Source: Cyclina sinensis
Taxonomy: Eukaryota > Mollusca > Bivalvia > Venerida > Veneridae
Direction of reading: 5' to 3'
Length of the DNA stretch: 64,000 nt
Assembly (NCBI GenBank): GCA_012932295.1
Contig: JAAONU010000022.1
Location: forward strand, 1,401,094-1,465,093
The notes beneath the pieces are model-generated. The model was not told the origin of the DNA, made no database searches, and worked only from the letters and a program-made list of their open reading frames with translations. Below are positions 1 to 12,680 of the stretch, piece by piece; positions within the stretch are counted from its first letter, which is position 1; each line of letters begins with the position of its first letter. A program made the position numbers and the translations under genes.

Positions 1-1530
1 AATATTTTTTGTTAAAACAAATCATCATTCAGTGTTAATAAAATTTGCGTCTTTTATTCTTTTAAAGAAAGGATCTTTAATCTGATGCAAACACAAATGC
101 ACCACAGAACCTACAGGATGAGCGTCAAAGGTGCGAGAAAATTAATACAGAGAGGCAGACAGACGAACAGACAACTCAGGCAAAAACAATATGTCTTCCT
201 CAGTTCTTGTGTGTGTGTGTGTGGGGGGGCACAATTACCATCCGAGGAGAAACCTATATTTCTAATTTAAAAGCCGATAGGTTTTTCCTAAAACTTAATA
301 AATTATTCAAAACACACCTTCACTACTGAGCTCGTTTTTGTTATGAAGTCGAATATAGGGCCTTTAAAGTTAATTTTTCCCGCGATTTATTTGACAATAT
401 GCGAACACAATGAACGTCTTGAACAATTATGTTCATTATTTCTGGTTTAAATGATTACCTTGACTGTTTTTTAATATCTATATCAGATAAAGGAACAAAT
501 AAAATACAAATTAAACAAAATTCTATTTTGATATCAACAATCACTCATGTTGAGCGGATTATTTCGTAAAGCTATAAGCATGCGTTTTTGTACGACCTCA
601 CCGCTCCCTACCCATTTTGAACAATCTAACAATCCCGGTCACAAATAAATTTTGAAATACGAATTACATACAGATCTGTATCAAAGCAAGCGAATTGTGG
701 TCGTATATGATTCGCCCTAATGGGGCAGTTTAAGTTTAATCTAATAACGCCTTTCCTACTTATTTGCAAATATACCAGGGGTGAGAAAACCTGATCTTTT
801 AATAAAGCGTAAATTGCAGCTGTTAAATAAGTTTCCTTAATCTTCTGTAAACAATGTATCACTGTATCCTTGTACGTAGATTAAATGTACAGCTCCAGGT
901 AGTCAGTCTTGAATATTCAATTATCCCAATCACCACCATACCTTACATATTGACCTTCCCAATTACATCTGTCAGTTAAAAGTTACAAATAAGAGGCTGC
1001 AGAGGCAATAATGAATAAAATAAAATGTTGAAATTTTCTATAATCAACCAAAAATTAGTTTAAACTTAATCATTGTTTAATTTAAGAGAAAGAAATAAAC
1101 AGAAGCAATAAGAACCAAATAGGTTCCCCAAAGTGACCATCCTAAATATGTCAAATTTTAGTTAGAACAGATGCAGTTGTGTATAACTCCACAAAATTTA
1201 TACAGAAAGTTGATCAATAAAATATTTGTTTAAAATAGAAACAATGGGAAACTTATCGGTAGTCCAGCACAACTATTTTCAATATGTACAGATTTTGATA
1301 AGAATACTCATATAGACGATTAATATTAACTCTTAACCTGCTACCTGAAATTGTTTCTCTCTATGCACCCAATGTAAACCAAGATCAGCAATTTTGCACT
1401 ATTCCAGAAGCTATCTATCTATTTGAGCTTATTTATCGTCGGAAACCGTTGTCAATATGACCGACGCCCCCTGAAGAGATTAGTTATTTTATGTTGTGGG
1501 GGTTGTGCAAGATACATAAAGCAGCCCATT
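1..1530. other. Non-coding AT-rich stretch
   Basis: No coding exon, RNA gene or clear element is visible. A short TG/G run lies near 209-228. The small open frames here have no recognisable domain, no good splice context and codon content no different from the background. A single TTCGCCCTAA motif, related to the satellite further on, lies near 710. Confidence 0.5.
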
Positions 1531-1539
1531 CTAGAGACA

Positions 1540-1705
1540 CCCCTGGTCCTTTTGCATGCTCAGTGTATAGCACAGATACATGGGACCTCGGTTTAATGTC
1601 TCATCCGAAAGATTATTTATAATGTTAGTGGATGAGCGGGATATTAACCTCGGGACCCCTGGTTGACCTATCCAGCGCGTTACCACTGGACCACATCCGC
1701 TACTG
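1540..1705 (-). repeat. Decayed tRNA-like dispersed repeat
   Basis: Read on the minus strand, about 1665-1705 resembles a tRNA A-box region (TGGTCCAGTGGTAACGCGCT). The flanking segment with 'GGGACCTCGG' and 'CTCATCCGAAAGA' is of a type I recall as dispersed in bivalve genomes. No intact cloverleaf can be drawn, so this is a retroposon remnant and not a functional tRNA gene. Confidence 0.4.
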
Positions 1706-2037
1706 TATTCCAGTCAATTTTCTATGAATCCTCCTAAAAACTAGAAATGGTACCATCCAGTGAAAGATGGACCAGTCCATTTTAGATAGTGGATAGATAG
1801 TGGGCTAAGCGGTTCGACCTAATGCGGTCGTTTGCTACTAATATATAAAACCTTTTTGTGTAGGGTTCGTCCTAATGCCAACGTTTTGCAATTTTTTATA
1901 ATATACAATAAAATACTTTTTAGTTTATACTAATTTATAGTTTATACTTATTTATCGATTGTAATGGACGTTCCACAACTTTTTTTAATCACTCTCGACA
2001 CCTCATGGAATCTATCGCCACTGTTTGAACCAATAAT

Positions 2038-2200
2038 AGGTCTGTGGTCAGTAATTCGGTCAAAAATTTACTTCTGTGTTAAAAGTGCAAAATAAATAGA
2101 TCCATGATATTCCTTTTTCTGTGCATTTTTGTGAAAAACGGGTCTTTAAATAACACTTTTTTACTGTTTCAATGCACATGCTTATGAAACAAAGGAGGGT
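2038..2200. repeat. Dispersed repeat, copy 1 (partner near 9497-9645)
   Basis: This segment shares an ordered series of blocks with 9497-9645 in the same orientation: GGTCAGTAAT, CGGTCAAAAAT, AATAGATCC, TTTCTGTGCATTTT and TTTTTCACTGTTT-like words. The two copies are clearly related but diverged. They bracket the satellite-rich region between them. Confidence 0.45.
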
Positions 2201-3290
2201 TTAAGATAGTGATTTTCAGTCTCAAAGAGAAAGAAATCTTGGGTTATATATATTTTTTTTCGATTCGTAACAATATGTGTATAAAGCGCAACAGTTTTCC
2301 CGAATGTTATAAAACACTGTGCACCTAACAAAATAATTATCGGGACCAATGTGTAGGACATAATATTCGCATGTGCTATATACCATTAAAATTGATGAAG
2401 AAATAAAATACTTACAGCAGTTTTCTTCTCCGAATCGAGTCAAAATAATGCTGTTCGCGATAGTCTAAATGACATCATATACCACGTGGTATGACCGCCT
2501 TGGATAGAGACCCAATGTTAATGTTATAAGACGTTATAAAAGTTCAGAAAGGAAATTTTGATTAAAGTTCTTGTTCACTTCTTATTCATAAATTGTATTC
2601 AGTTTTACTATTTGTTTGTGTAGCCTACGCCTGAATGCTGCAACTGAATTAATGTACTTTAAGCTCCATTCGTCGCATGGAGAATTTGCAGTAATGGAAC
2701 CCTTACTTATTTCGTTTTCCTTATATCTTGAGAAATTATTATTAATAAAAAATGTAATAATGATTACTGTTTCCATCCTAAAGTTTACTGAAAAGTATGT
2801 AAGAACGCAAGTTGCATGAGCAAAGGGCAATCATAATCAGCATTAGACAAAACAGAGAGAGGTAAAAGTGAAAATAATGTCGAGGAATAGCATTCATACC
2901 GTTTTAAGTGCATTCGATACTGAAAGAGAAAAGGATTAATAAGAACATCGTTGCGCATTAAAACAGTATGTTCTAATTCTTTAAGAAGATATTTAAACCT
3001 TTAAAGTAACTTTTTTATAAAGATTTAAATACTCGAAATTTATCAAAAGATTTGTCAAGTATACAAATTCGCCCCATTACTGCAGCTGTGAAAATATTCT
3101 ACAGATATATGGTTTTTTTTTTGTCTTTTTTTTTAGGTTAGTCGTCTTAAGTTTGCACAGTTAGTTTGAACCTATGTGCTGGTTCGAGTACAGATATTTA
3201 CAACAGCAAAAACAACAATATCATTTATTGGTGCAGATGACACAATTTGTTTAGATTGTATCAGCTAGCAGCGATTTAAAATGTTAACAA
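2200..3290. other. Non-coding AT-rich stretch
   Basis: Nothing recognisable. The overlapping small open frames on both strands near 2580-2830 are mirror shadows of low-complexity AT-rich DNA. Confidence 0.4.
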
Positions 3291-3299
3291 GAAACTTCG

Positions 3300-3565
3300 T
3301 TACATTTCGCCCTAAAGCTGTCGTGTGCAATAATTTTCAATAAGATTTAAAAATCAACTATTCGTTTTTAAATTAAATTGCTTTTGTAAAGTAGAATTTA
3401 ATAACTTTGTAATATCAAATGCTTTTTAGTCACAATTAAGGTTTAAGATAAGTGTTTAAGATAAATGAAATGTATATAGATCTTCAGTTCAGCATTAGGG
3501 CGAAACATAAATGCAGAGAAATACATAAGATTAAAATGACAACTTTAGGGCGAAATCGTATACTT
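3300..3565. repeat. Isolated and inverted satellite-unit fragments
   Basis: 3306-3325 carries the satellite motif TTCGCCCTAAAGCTGTCG in direct orientation. 3447-3560 is an inverted copy of the monomer core: the reverse complements of both TTCGCCCTAA motifs, in the same order and at about the same spacing as in the array. These are outliers of the 576-bp satellite that begins about 1 kb downstream. Confidence 0.65.
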
Positions 3566-3670
3566 TTTGTCTTTTGTTTTAATTTGTTTTATTTTATGTT
3601 AGATTTCACAATGTATAATTTTATTAAGTCAAATTATAAAAAAAAAAAACATAATATTTTCTGAAACACA

Positions 3671-3945
3671 AATAAAACATACGGCGAATTTTACTAAAAT
3701 GGAAAAGTTCAATTTCAACTTATTACTGAAGGTCAGTACTGTTTCATTTTAAGTATCTAAAATAAATGTTTAAGTAAGATCTTCAGTTAAGTCTTGTTTT
3801 CTTTGTTATTATCTTTTATAATTTTAATGTTTCTGACACGCACCTGAATAGTATAAACAGTATTGACCTTCGGAAGTAATAAGTTAAAGTTGAAATTGAA
3901 ATATTCCATTTTAGTAAAATTCGCCGTATGTTTTGTTTATTTTCC
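3671..3945. repeat. Foldback (inverted repeat) of satellite-related sequence
   Basis: Arms at about 3671-3751 and 3857-3945 are near-perfect reverse complements. Each contains the CATACGGCGAATTTTAC block or its complement and the 'ACTTATTACT...AAGGTCA' block. The spacer is about 105 bp. The arm sequence matches the part of the 576-bp satellite around 'AAATTCGCCGTATG'. Single-stranded, this would form a long hairpin. Confidence 0.65.
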
Positions 3946-4559
3946 AACTGAAGTCAGAAATGAAAACTCAAGAACAATATCAAATTAATAACTTTTAATT
4001 GTTAATATGACATTTAGTTTTGGCATAATTTTCCGTCATGACTGGAATAAAATCTATTTTGTAAATTCATCAAACGTTTTGCTCCGATGTCGGTCGCAAA
4101 ACTAGAATGTTATGTGAATTTATGCTTATGCTAGCATGTAAATACAAAATATGACCGATTTTCACATTTTAAATTGTGAGTACCGACATCGGATACTCAT
4201 GACAATGTCTTGTGGTTATTTGATTAGCGCCATCTTCAGGTACACGAATCGTCTTTTATTTTCTGTCTAAACACAGAATGGCATTGTATTTTTATTCCCG
4301 CCATGACGAAGATGGGATGTTTCAAGCTTCCTGAAAATAGAAATAAAAGGAAAGCAAGGGCAGGGAGGGAGGGAAATATAATTTTAAGTCATGAAAATAA
4401 TTTTTTAAACTTTTAAAATAAAAATCGTATTTCTACCTTCCAGTTCAAGTTCCCAATAGGAAAAGAATTTGAAAAGCATGGAGCTGGGTTTAAATAGTGA
4501 TCTAAAATTAGCTCGTAGAATTCATTACGTCATAGGTCAGAACGACAAATCGGAGAAGG

Positions 4560-7500
4560 CCTTCAGTGTAAAATAAAGAAGTTTAAACACGAGCGATTAA
4601 ACTAGAACTTATACGCTTTAGAAAATATTAGGGTTTTTTTCATAATTGACTTTTTGCACAATTATACAAATTTTACATTGTGAAATCTAACAAAAAATAG
4701 AACAAATTAAAACAAATGACAAAAAATTTACGATTTCGCCCTAAAGCTGTCGTTTCAATCTTATATATATCTCTGCATTTATGTTTCGCCCTAATGCTGA
4801 AATTGTACTAATATTCTGAAGGTATATATACATTTCATTTATGTACAATTTCCTGTACGCTTTACTTGTGACAAAGAAAGCATTTATATATTACAAAGTA
4901 ATTAAATTCTACTTCACAAAAGCGATTAAATGTAAAAACGATTAGTTGATTTTTGCATCTTATTGAAAGTTTATTTTGCATGTGTTTTACAATTAAATAT
5001 TGTGATATCTTTTAGTAAACAATATAATGTCATGTCGTTCATTTCAAAGATAGAAACGGTGCAGTGATGTAAGATGTTAATTGATTCGAAAAGAAAGTTT
5101 AGCATTTATATGTTGCAATATATAATAAGTAATAAGTTGAAGTTGAAATATTCCATTTAAGTAAATTTCGCCGTATGTTTTTTTTATATACGCTTTAGAA
5201 ATTATTAGTTTTTTTTATAATTGACTTTCTCGCACAATAATACAAATTATACATTGTGAAATCTAACAAAAAATAGAACAATTTAAAACAAATGACAAAA
5301 AGTTTACGATTTCGCCCTAAAGCTGTCGTTTTAATCTTTTATATATCTCTGCATTTATGTTTCGCCCCAATGCTGAAATTGTACTAATATTCTGAAGAAA
5401 TATATACATTTCATTTATGTACAATTTCCTGTACGCTTTACTTGTGACAAAGAAAGCATTTATATATTACAAAGTAATTAAATTCTACTTCACAAAAGCG
5501 ATTAAATGTAAAAACGATTAGTTGATTTTTGAATCTTATTGAAAGTTTATTTTGCATGTGTTTTACAATTAAATATTGTGATATCTTTTAGTAAACAATA
5601 TAATGTCATGTCGTTCATTTCAAAGATAGAAACGGTGCAGTGATGTAAGATGTTAATTGATTCGAAAAGAAAGTTCAGCATTTATATGTTGCAATATATA
5701 ATAAGTAATAAGTTGAAGTTGAAATATTCAATTTTAGTAAAATTCGACGTAAGTTTTTTTTTATATACGCTTAAGAAAATATTAGGTTTTTTTTATAATT
5801 GACTTTCTCGCACAATAATACAAATTATACATTGTGAAATCTAACAAAAAATAGAACAATTTAAAACAAATGACAAAAAGTTTACGATTTCGCCCTAAAG
5901 CTGTCGTTTTAATCTTTTATATATCTCTGCATTTATGTTTCGCCCTAATGCTGAAATTGTACTAATATTCTGAAGGAATATGAACATTTCATTTATGTAC
6001 AATTTCCTGTACGCTTTTCTTGTGACAAAGAAAGCATTTATATATTACAAAGTAATTAAATTCTACTTCACAAAAGCGATTAAATGTAAAAACGATTAGT
6101 TGATTTTTGAATCTTATTGAAAGTTTATTTTGCATGTGTTTTACAATTAAATTATTGTAATATCTTACAGTAAACAATATAATGTCATGTCGTTTATTTC
6201 AAAGATAGAAACGGTGCAGTGATGTAAGATGTTAATTGATTCGAAAAGAAAGTTCAGCATTTATATGTTGCAATATATAATAAGTAATAAGTTGAAGTTG
6301 AAATATTCCATTTTAGTAAAATTCGCCGTACGTTTTTTTTTTTTTATATACGCTTGAGAAAATATTAGTTTTTATATAATTGACTTTCTCGCACAATAAT
6401 ACAAATTATACATTGTGAAATCTAACAAAAAATAGAACAATTTAAAACAAATGACAAAAAGTTTACGATTTCGCCCTAAAGCTGTCGTTTTAATCTTATA
6501 TATATCTCTGCATTTATGTTTCGCCCTAATGCTGAAATTGTACTAATATTCTGAAGGAATATGTACATTTCATTTATGTACAATTTCCTGTACGCTTTAC
6601 TTGTGACAAAGAAAGCATTTATATATTACAAAGTAATTAAATTCTACTTCACAAAAGCGAAATCTAACAAAAAATAGAACAATTTAAAACAAATGACAAA
6701 AAGTTTACGATTTCGCCCTAAAGCTGTCGTTTTCATCTTATATATATCTCTGCATTTATGTTTCGCCCTAATGCTGAAATTGTACTAATATTCTGAAGGA
6801 ATATGTACATTTCATTTATGTACAATTTCCTGTACGCTTTACTTGTGACAAAGAAAGCATTTATATATTACAAAGTAATTAAATTCTACTTCACAAAAGC
6901 GATTAAATGTAAAAACGATTAGTTGATTTTTGAATCTTATTGAAAGTTTATTTTGCATGTGTTTTACAATTAAATTATTGTAATATCTTACAGTAAACAA
7001 TATAATGTAATGTCGTTCATTTTAAGGATAGACACGGTGCAGTGATGTAAGATGTTAATTGATTCGAAAAGAAAGTTCAGCATTTATATGTTGCAATATA
7101 AAAAAAGTAATAAGTTGAAGTTGAAATATTCCATTTTAGTAAAATTCGCCGTATGTTTTTTATATACGCTTTAGAAAATATTAGTTTTTTTATAATTGAC
7201 TTTCTCGCACAATAATACAAATTATACATTGTGAAATCTAACAAAAAATAGAACAATTTAAAACAAATGACAAAAAGTTTACGATTTCGCCCTAAAGCTG
7301 TCGTTTTAATCTTTTATATATCTCTGCATTTATGTTTCGCCCTAATGCTGAAATTGTACTAATATTCTGAAGGAATATATACATTTCATTTATGTACAAT
7401 TTCTTGTACGCTTTACTTGTGACAAAGAAAGCATTTATATATTACAAAGTAATTAAATTCTACTTCACAAAAGCGATTAAATGTAAAAACGATTAGTTGG

Positions 7501-8960
7501 TTTTTGAATCTTATTGAAAGTTTATTTTGCATGTGTTTTACAATTAAATATTGTGATATCTTTTAGTAAACAATATAATGTCATGTCGTTCATTTCAAAG
7601 ATAGAAACGGTGCAGTGATGTAAGATGTTAATTGATTCGAAAAGAAAGTTCAGCATTTATATGTTGCAATATATAATAAGTAATAAGTTTAAGTTGAAAT
7701 ATTCCAATTTACTAGAATTCGCCGTATGTTTTTTTTTATACGCTTTAGAAAATATTAGTTTTTTTTATAATTGACTTTCTCGCACAATAATACAAATTAT
7801 ACATTGTGAAATCTAACAAAAAATAGAACAATTTAAAACAAATGACAAAAAGTTTACGATTTCGCCCTAAAGCTGTCGTTTTCATCTTTTATATATCTCT
7901 GCATTTATGTTTCGCCCTAATGCTGAAATTGTACTAATATTCTGAAGGTATATATACATTTCATTTATGTAAAACTTGCCGTACGCTTTACTTGTGACAA
8001 AGAAAGCAATTAATATTACAAAGTAATTAAATTCTACTTTACAAAAGCGATTAAATGTAAAAACGATTAGTTGATTTTTGAATCTTATTGAAAGTTTATT
8101 TTGCATGTGTTTTACAATTAAATTATTGTAATATCTTACAGTAAACAATATAATGTCATGTCGTTCATTTCAAAGATAGAAACGGTGCAGTGATGTAAGA
8201 TGTTAATTGATTCGAAAAGAAAGTTCAGCATTTATATGTTGCAATATATAATAAGTGATAAGTTAAAGTTGAAATTGAAATATTCCATTTTAGTAAAATT
8301 CGCAGTATGTTTTATTTATACGCTTTAGAAAAAAGTATTTTTTTTATAATTGACTTTTTTGCACAATTATACAAATTATACATTATGAAATCTAACAAAA
8401 AATAAAACAAATTAAAAAAATGACAAAAAGTTTACGATTTCGCCCTAAAGCTGTCGTTTTAATCTTATATATATCTCTGCATTTATGTTTCGCCCTATTG
8501 CTGAAATTGTACTAATATTCTGAAGGAATATATATATTTCATTTATGTAAAACTTGCCGTACGCTTTACTTGTGACAAAGAAAGCAATTAATATTACAAA
8601 GTAATTAAATTCTACTTTACAAAAGCGATTAAATGTAAAAACGAATAGTCAATTTTTGAATCTTATTGAAAATTTATTTATTTTGTTTCTTTTTTTTTCT
8701 AATAAATTATTGTGATATCTTACAGTAAAACAATATAATGTAATGTCGTTCATTTTAAGGATAGACACGGTGCAGTGATGTAAGATGTTAATTGATTCGG
8801 AAAGAAAGTTCAGCATTTATATGTTGCAAGTCAATTCGCCCTAAGGCTGTCTTATGTACTTCATATTATGGTTCACCCTAATGCTGAAATTTTACTAATA
8901 TGCTTTTGGATAGAAACGGATATGTTAATTGATTCGGAAAGAAAGTTCAGCAATTACATT
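4560..8960. repeat. 576-bp satellite array, about 7.5 monomers
   Basis: The block TGAAATCTAACAAAAAATAG recurs near 4681, 5257, 5834, 6416, 6660 (truncated), 7232, 7807 and, slightly changed, 8386. The steps are 576, 577, 582, 244, 572, 575 and 579 bp. Each monomer has two TTCGCCCTAA motifs about 50 bp apart, followed by AAAGCTGTCG and ATGCTGAAATTG respectively. One monomer has lost about 330 bp at a junction near 6659. The last units decay toward 8960. Small repeated open frames inside are by-products of the monomer. Confidence 0.9.
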
Positions 8961-9239
8961 TTTGTATCAATTGTAGAATTCGTCCTAATGCTGCAGTTAT
9001 CCGATATATTTAATAAGTATGCAGATTTTTTCTCTCTATTTTTGCACTATATTTTACAATAGATTTGAGTCAAATTCAATAATAATTTTCCTTCCTATAA
9101 ATATAATAAATTTGTTAAGTTTCTAAAACCATATCAGTCATACAAATTTAGAGTTTTGTCAAGAGGTTATTATTTGTCTGTATAGTTTTAGACGCTTTTG
9201 TCACTCTGGCACTCATTTACTTAAAGACATAAATACCAT

Positions 9240-9371
9240 AGTGACACACTGGCACCAGAGCATCAAAATAACCATAAACAAAGTTGTTTTATTTCTCTCT
9301 TCTCTATAATATAAAAGAATAAAGACAAAATGTTGTTTTATAGTGATTTTGAAGCTCTAGTGCCAGTGTAG
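9240..9371. repeat. Inverted repeat / hairpin
   Basis: 9246-9269 and 9346-9369 are reverse complements at 22 of 24 positions (core ACACTGGCACCAGAGC), and weaker pairing continues outward and inward. The loop is about 76 bp. Probably a small foldback element. No gene is next to it. Confidence 0.55.
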
Positions 9372-9496
9372 TGCAGTCTTTTATACGAACTACGACCCCT
9401 ACGGGATTTCAATATAACCATTTATATATCATATTGAAATTTTACTTAAGACCCTTTTTCCAAGTCAAATTGTACTTCGCAGCAAAGCTGCGAGTA

Positions 9497-9645
9497 TCAG
9501 GTCAGTAATCCGGTCAAAAATGTGCTTGCGTGGTGTAAATAGATCCCTTATTTTCCATTTTCTGTGCATTTTCGAGTAATACATTTCTTAAAATCAGAAT
9601 TTTTCACTGTTTGAATGCATTCTCCATGAAATACATGTACGATGG
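9497..9645. repeat. Dispersed repeat, copy 2 (partner near 2038-2200)
   Basis: Same orientation and block order as the copy near 2038-2200, with moderate divergence. See that entry for the shared words. Confidence 0.45.
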
Positions 9646-9799
9646 TTTTCATGTTGATCTTTTCAAATTTTCCAAGCACGTCAGCAAAGAATGATTCTTT
9701 ATCATAGACAGAAGAAATAATAAGAATTTACGATAATCCTAAGTACCTAGATAGAAATGTACGATGGGTACTTTTGGCTTAGTACAGATTAATAAAAAA

Positions 9800-9836
9800 C
9801 AGAGAGAGATAGATAGATAGAAAAATAGAAAAATAT

Positions 9837-9867
<31 letters not shown>

Positions 9868-9869
9868 TT

Positions 9870-9913
<44 letters not shown>

Positions 9914-9923
9914 CAGACAGACA
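9800..9923. repeat. GATA microsatellite
   Basis: A long run of GATA/AGAT tetramers with a few interruptions, ending in AGAC units. It produces a spurious Ser/Ile/Tyr/Leu open frame on the minus strand. Confidence 0.95.
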
Positions 9924-11340
9924 ATTTTCAAATTTACTTATCAAAGGTTACTGAACAGGAGCGAAGGCTTGTCTGTTTCATCCTTTTTAAACAATTATGA
10001 AATAATTCTGTCAAATATCAGAGTGTTTAAAAAGAATTATCCAAAGTGACGGAGCATAAAATGTTAGAATATGCGTAATAAAATGGATATAAACCTTTAT
10101 TATTTTCAAATTCAGTTATATTTTCACAGTACCTTTACTATAGGGAGTTAAAAAAATAGTATATAACTAAAGGGATTTAAATTCTATTTAATTTGTGTTA
10201 ATTTCTTTTCCTACAGAATATATACAAAAGGTCGAATTCTTTCGTGTAAATCAGTACTTAATGTCGAAATGCCAGATGAGTTATAGTTTTTATATGACAG
10301 CCAAGAGAATCCGTGCTAATGTTTCAAATATTATTATTTATTTAATTAGCTATGTTCAGTGTTGAATTCAGCAAATTTAATAACTGAAAAAATTACAGTC
10401 CGAACAAATCTGCTTGACTATAGAATTAATATAGAGTTGAATTTGATCGTTTACACCAGTATTTATTATGGAAATGCCTGTTTATTTACAATGTGTTGAT
10501 ACGATCGCGAAGTGAACACGTCAGTCAAGTTAGAGAACACCGTTCGTAAAAATCTTGGCATAAATGGACAAATTGGACAAAGTATTTATATGTATTTTAT
10601 TACCTTTGACTACATGTACTTCGCAGTTTAATAATTATTTAATATTTACAAACGTATTTACATACAGTATATTTCAAACAATATTAGTGTTTATTAAATA
10701 TTGCATGAAATAGAAACATTGTTTATCATCGGTAATTGCAGCTTTTAATAATATTTTACTAAAGGACATGTCATTTACATATCTTTTAATAACATACAAT
10801 GTTTTCTGGGAGAAATGTACTGGCAGATCTGTGGTACCCAAATCCAAATATGAAGATGACCCTCAGTCGAAAAAGCTATCAAGAGGAATATTTCTCAAAA
10901 TATACCTTTATAAAAGATCAAGGCACTTGTTAAATATCATATTGTTTTCCTGTTATTTAGAAGTGTCATAGAGAAAGATAAAATTACAATCAAATGACCG
11001 CAACAAACGTATCCATCTTATGTGGCTTATCTTTATGGTGCATGGTAACGTGTAACTATTGAGACGCTTGCTATGTACATATATATATATTTATAGATTC
11101 TACTGTCTATTTGTAGATTTTTTTGTGTTCCTTAAATTATTAAAAAAAATAAAATAAGATGTCCATCTATAGTTTTTATTGAAATAATTACTCTTAGAAA
11201 TATGTGACTTCCAAACAAATATGAAATAAGTTAATTTTCAATCAAGGAAAGCTTACTAAACCGGAAATGCTTTTAAGACCGCACTGAGGTGCCTACTACT
11301 TAATGTTGAATTCGTGTACAGTTGGTCAGTTATATCTTGC
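9924..11340. other. Non-coding AT-rich stretch
   Basis: No recognisable gene or repeat. The open frame at 10768-10971 has no domain signature or splice support. Confidence 0.4.
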
Positions 11341-11344
11341 CCAG

Positions 11345-11570
11345 CGTCTTAAGGCGAACCACCTTAGGGCGAAAAAAAGTTTTCTTAAGATTTCTCAAAA
11401 GTTAATGATTTTTTTTTCATAAATTCAACACATCGACAAAAAGAAGAGTATAATTAACAGATCAGGAGAAAAATAGATTTAAAAATGTTACAATTAAAAG
11501 ATATAACTTGCTTCGCCCTAAACCCTATGTTTTAACCATTTCGTCCTAAGCTTGTAATTGTATTAATATA
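11345..11570. repeat. Scattered satellite-type motifs
   Basis: Isolated copies of the TTCGCCCTAA family lie here in both orientations: CTTAGGGCGAA near 11364-11374, TTCGCCCTAA near 11514 and TTCGTCCTAA near 11540. They look like decayed outliers of the 4.6-9.0 kb satellite. They are spaced irregularly. Confidence 0.45.
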
Positions 11571-12571
11571 TATATATGAATGATTATTCAGATTTTATAA
11601 AAGTTGATGATATAATGCCCAGTCCTTTTCCAATCCAGTTGACTTTCAACACCTACTTGTAGAAACAATGAACACTTACTTGATGTGAGTTTAACTCTTA
11701 AGAGTAGTTTCAGAAATTGTCCTTATAAAGTTTAAAACAATTTCATGATACATTTTTTCGCTTTTTGTTTTCAACGATAGATAGGAAATATTTATTTTGA
11801 AGTGGCAGTGTCATCAACTCAAGTAGATTATTCTTGTCTACCAGACTGTGACATAAAGTGTTTAATATGAATCCATTTGTTCCATACTGTTTTTATTTCC
11901 GGACGGAAATTTAAGAACATATGTCGGTAAGAGCAAAACAAACTAATTTTTAAGTAGGAACTTCCTTAATGTACATGTAGGTGTGAGATAGTAAGTATAG
12001 TGAATCATTTTTTAAATATGTATAAAAACTAAACATACTGTTAGAGAACACTAGCATTTGATAGAATATGGTGCCTGTTGGCTTATGTATGTAACAAGAA
12101 TTTCAAATATTCTCTAGATAAAAAGTTGATAAAATTTAATCGAATGATCGCACACCTGGTCAACATTGATGTTTTGTCAGATCCCTGTCCTAACTCCCGC
12201 ACAACCACTCTCGGATAAATTGCAATATGCAAAAATACCGAAAAAGAAATAAAACTTGTATAGTGGCTCATAAATAGTGTAGGACGCTAAATTAAGTACA
12301 CTGCACATAACATCCTGTGAAATCTGGTGACACTTTTTGAAACTGCCCTTGTCCAAGAAACAAGCCACGCAAATAGCAATTTTTTATACACCAAGGATCT
12401 GTTTGCAAAGACTTGGGTTCCTTCCGTATTTCTTTATCTATCTCTCCATTTGCTCACTCCTGTGAGACAGTGCTTGGAAAGAAGACAAATGCAAAAATCA
12501 GCCTGCTACACGTTTAGCCAATCTCATATTAATCTAAGCCCATAATTGCGTAATATACAAATAAAACGGCT
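11571..12571. other. Non-coding AT-rich stretch
   Basis: No recognisable gene. Open frames of 62-72 codons on both strands near 12083-12545 overlap each other and match no family I know. Confidence 0.4.
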
Positions 12572-12680
12572 TTTTTTAAATTTAATGATCTCAAGCTCAT
12601 AATACAAAAAATATCAATTATTACAAAAGTCATTATTACTCAAAAATCAATAACGTGCAAACATTCACTGGATGTACTTA
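12572..12680 (+). repeat. Direct dispersed repeat, copy 1 (partner 17868-17982)
   Basis: Shares AATTTAATGATCTCAAGCT, GTCATTATTACTCAAAAATC and GTGCAAACATTCA-type blocks, in order and in direct orientation, with 17868-17982. The copies differ by substitutions and a short indel. The 5.3 kb between them contains both decayed minus-strand coding relics, so the pair could be the ends of one element or two insertions of the same short repeat. Confidence 0.55.

Noticed and set aside
5989..8148. Repeated minus-strand open frames starting MFTVRYYNNLIVK inside the satellite
   Set aside because: They recur with the 576-bp period, differ by frameshift between monomers and have no domain; they are by-products of the repeat.
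4733..8460. Telomere-like origin of the CCCTAA inside the satellite motif
   Set aside because: Only single CCCTAA hexamers occur, always within the longer TTCGCCCTAA word, never in tandem.
9739..9924. Ser/Ile/Tyr/Leu repeat protein on the minus strand
   Set aside because: Direct translation of the GATA microsatellite.
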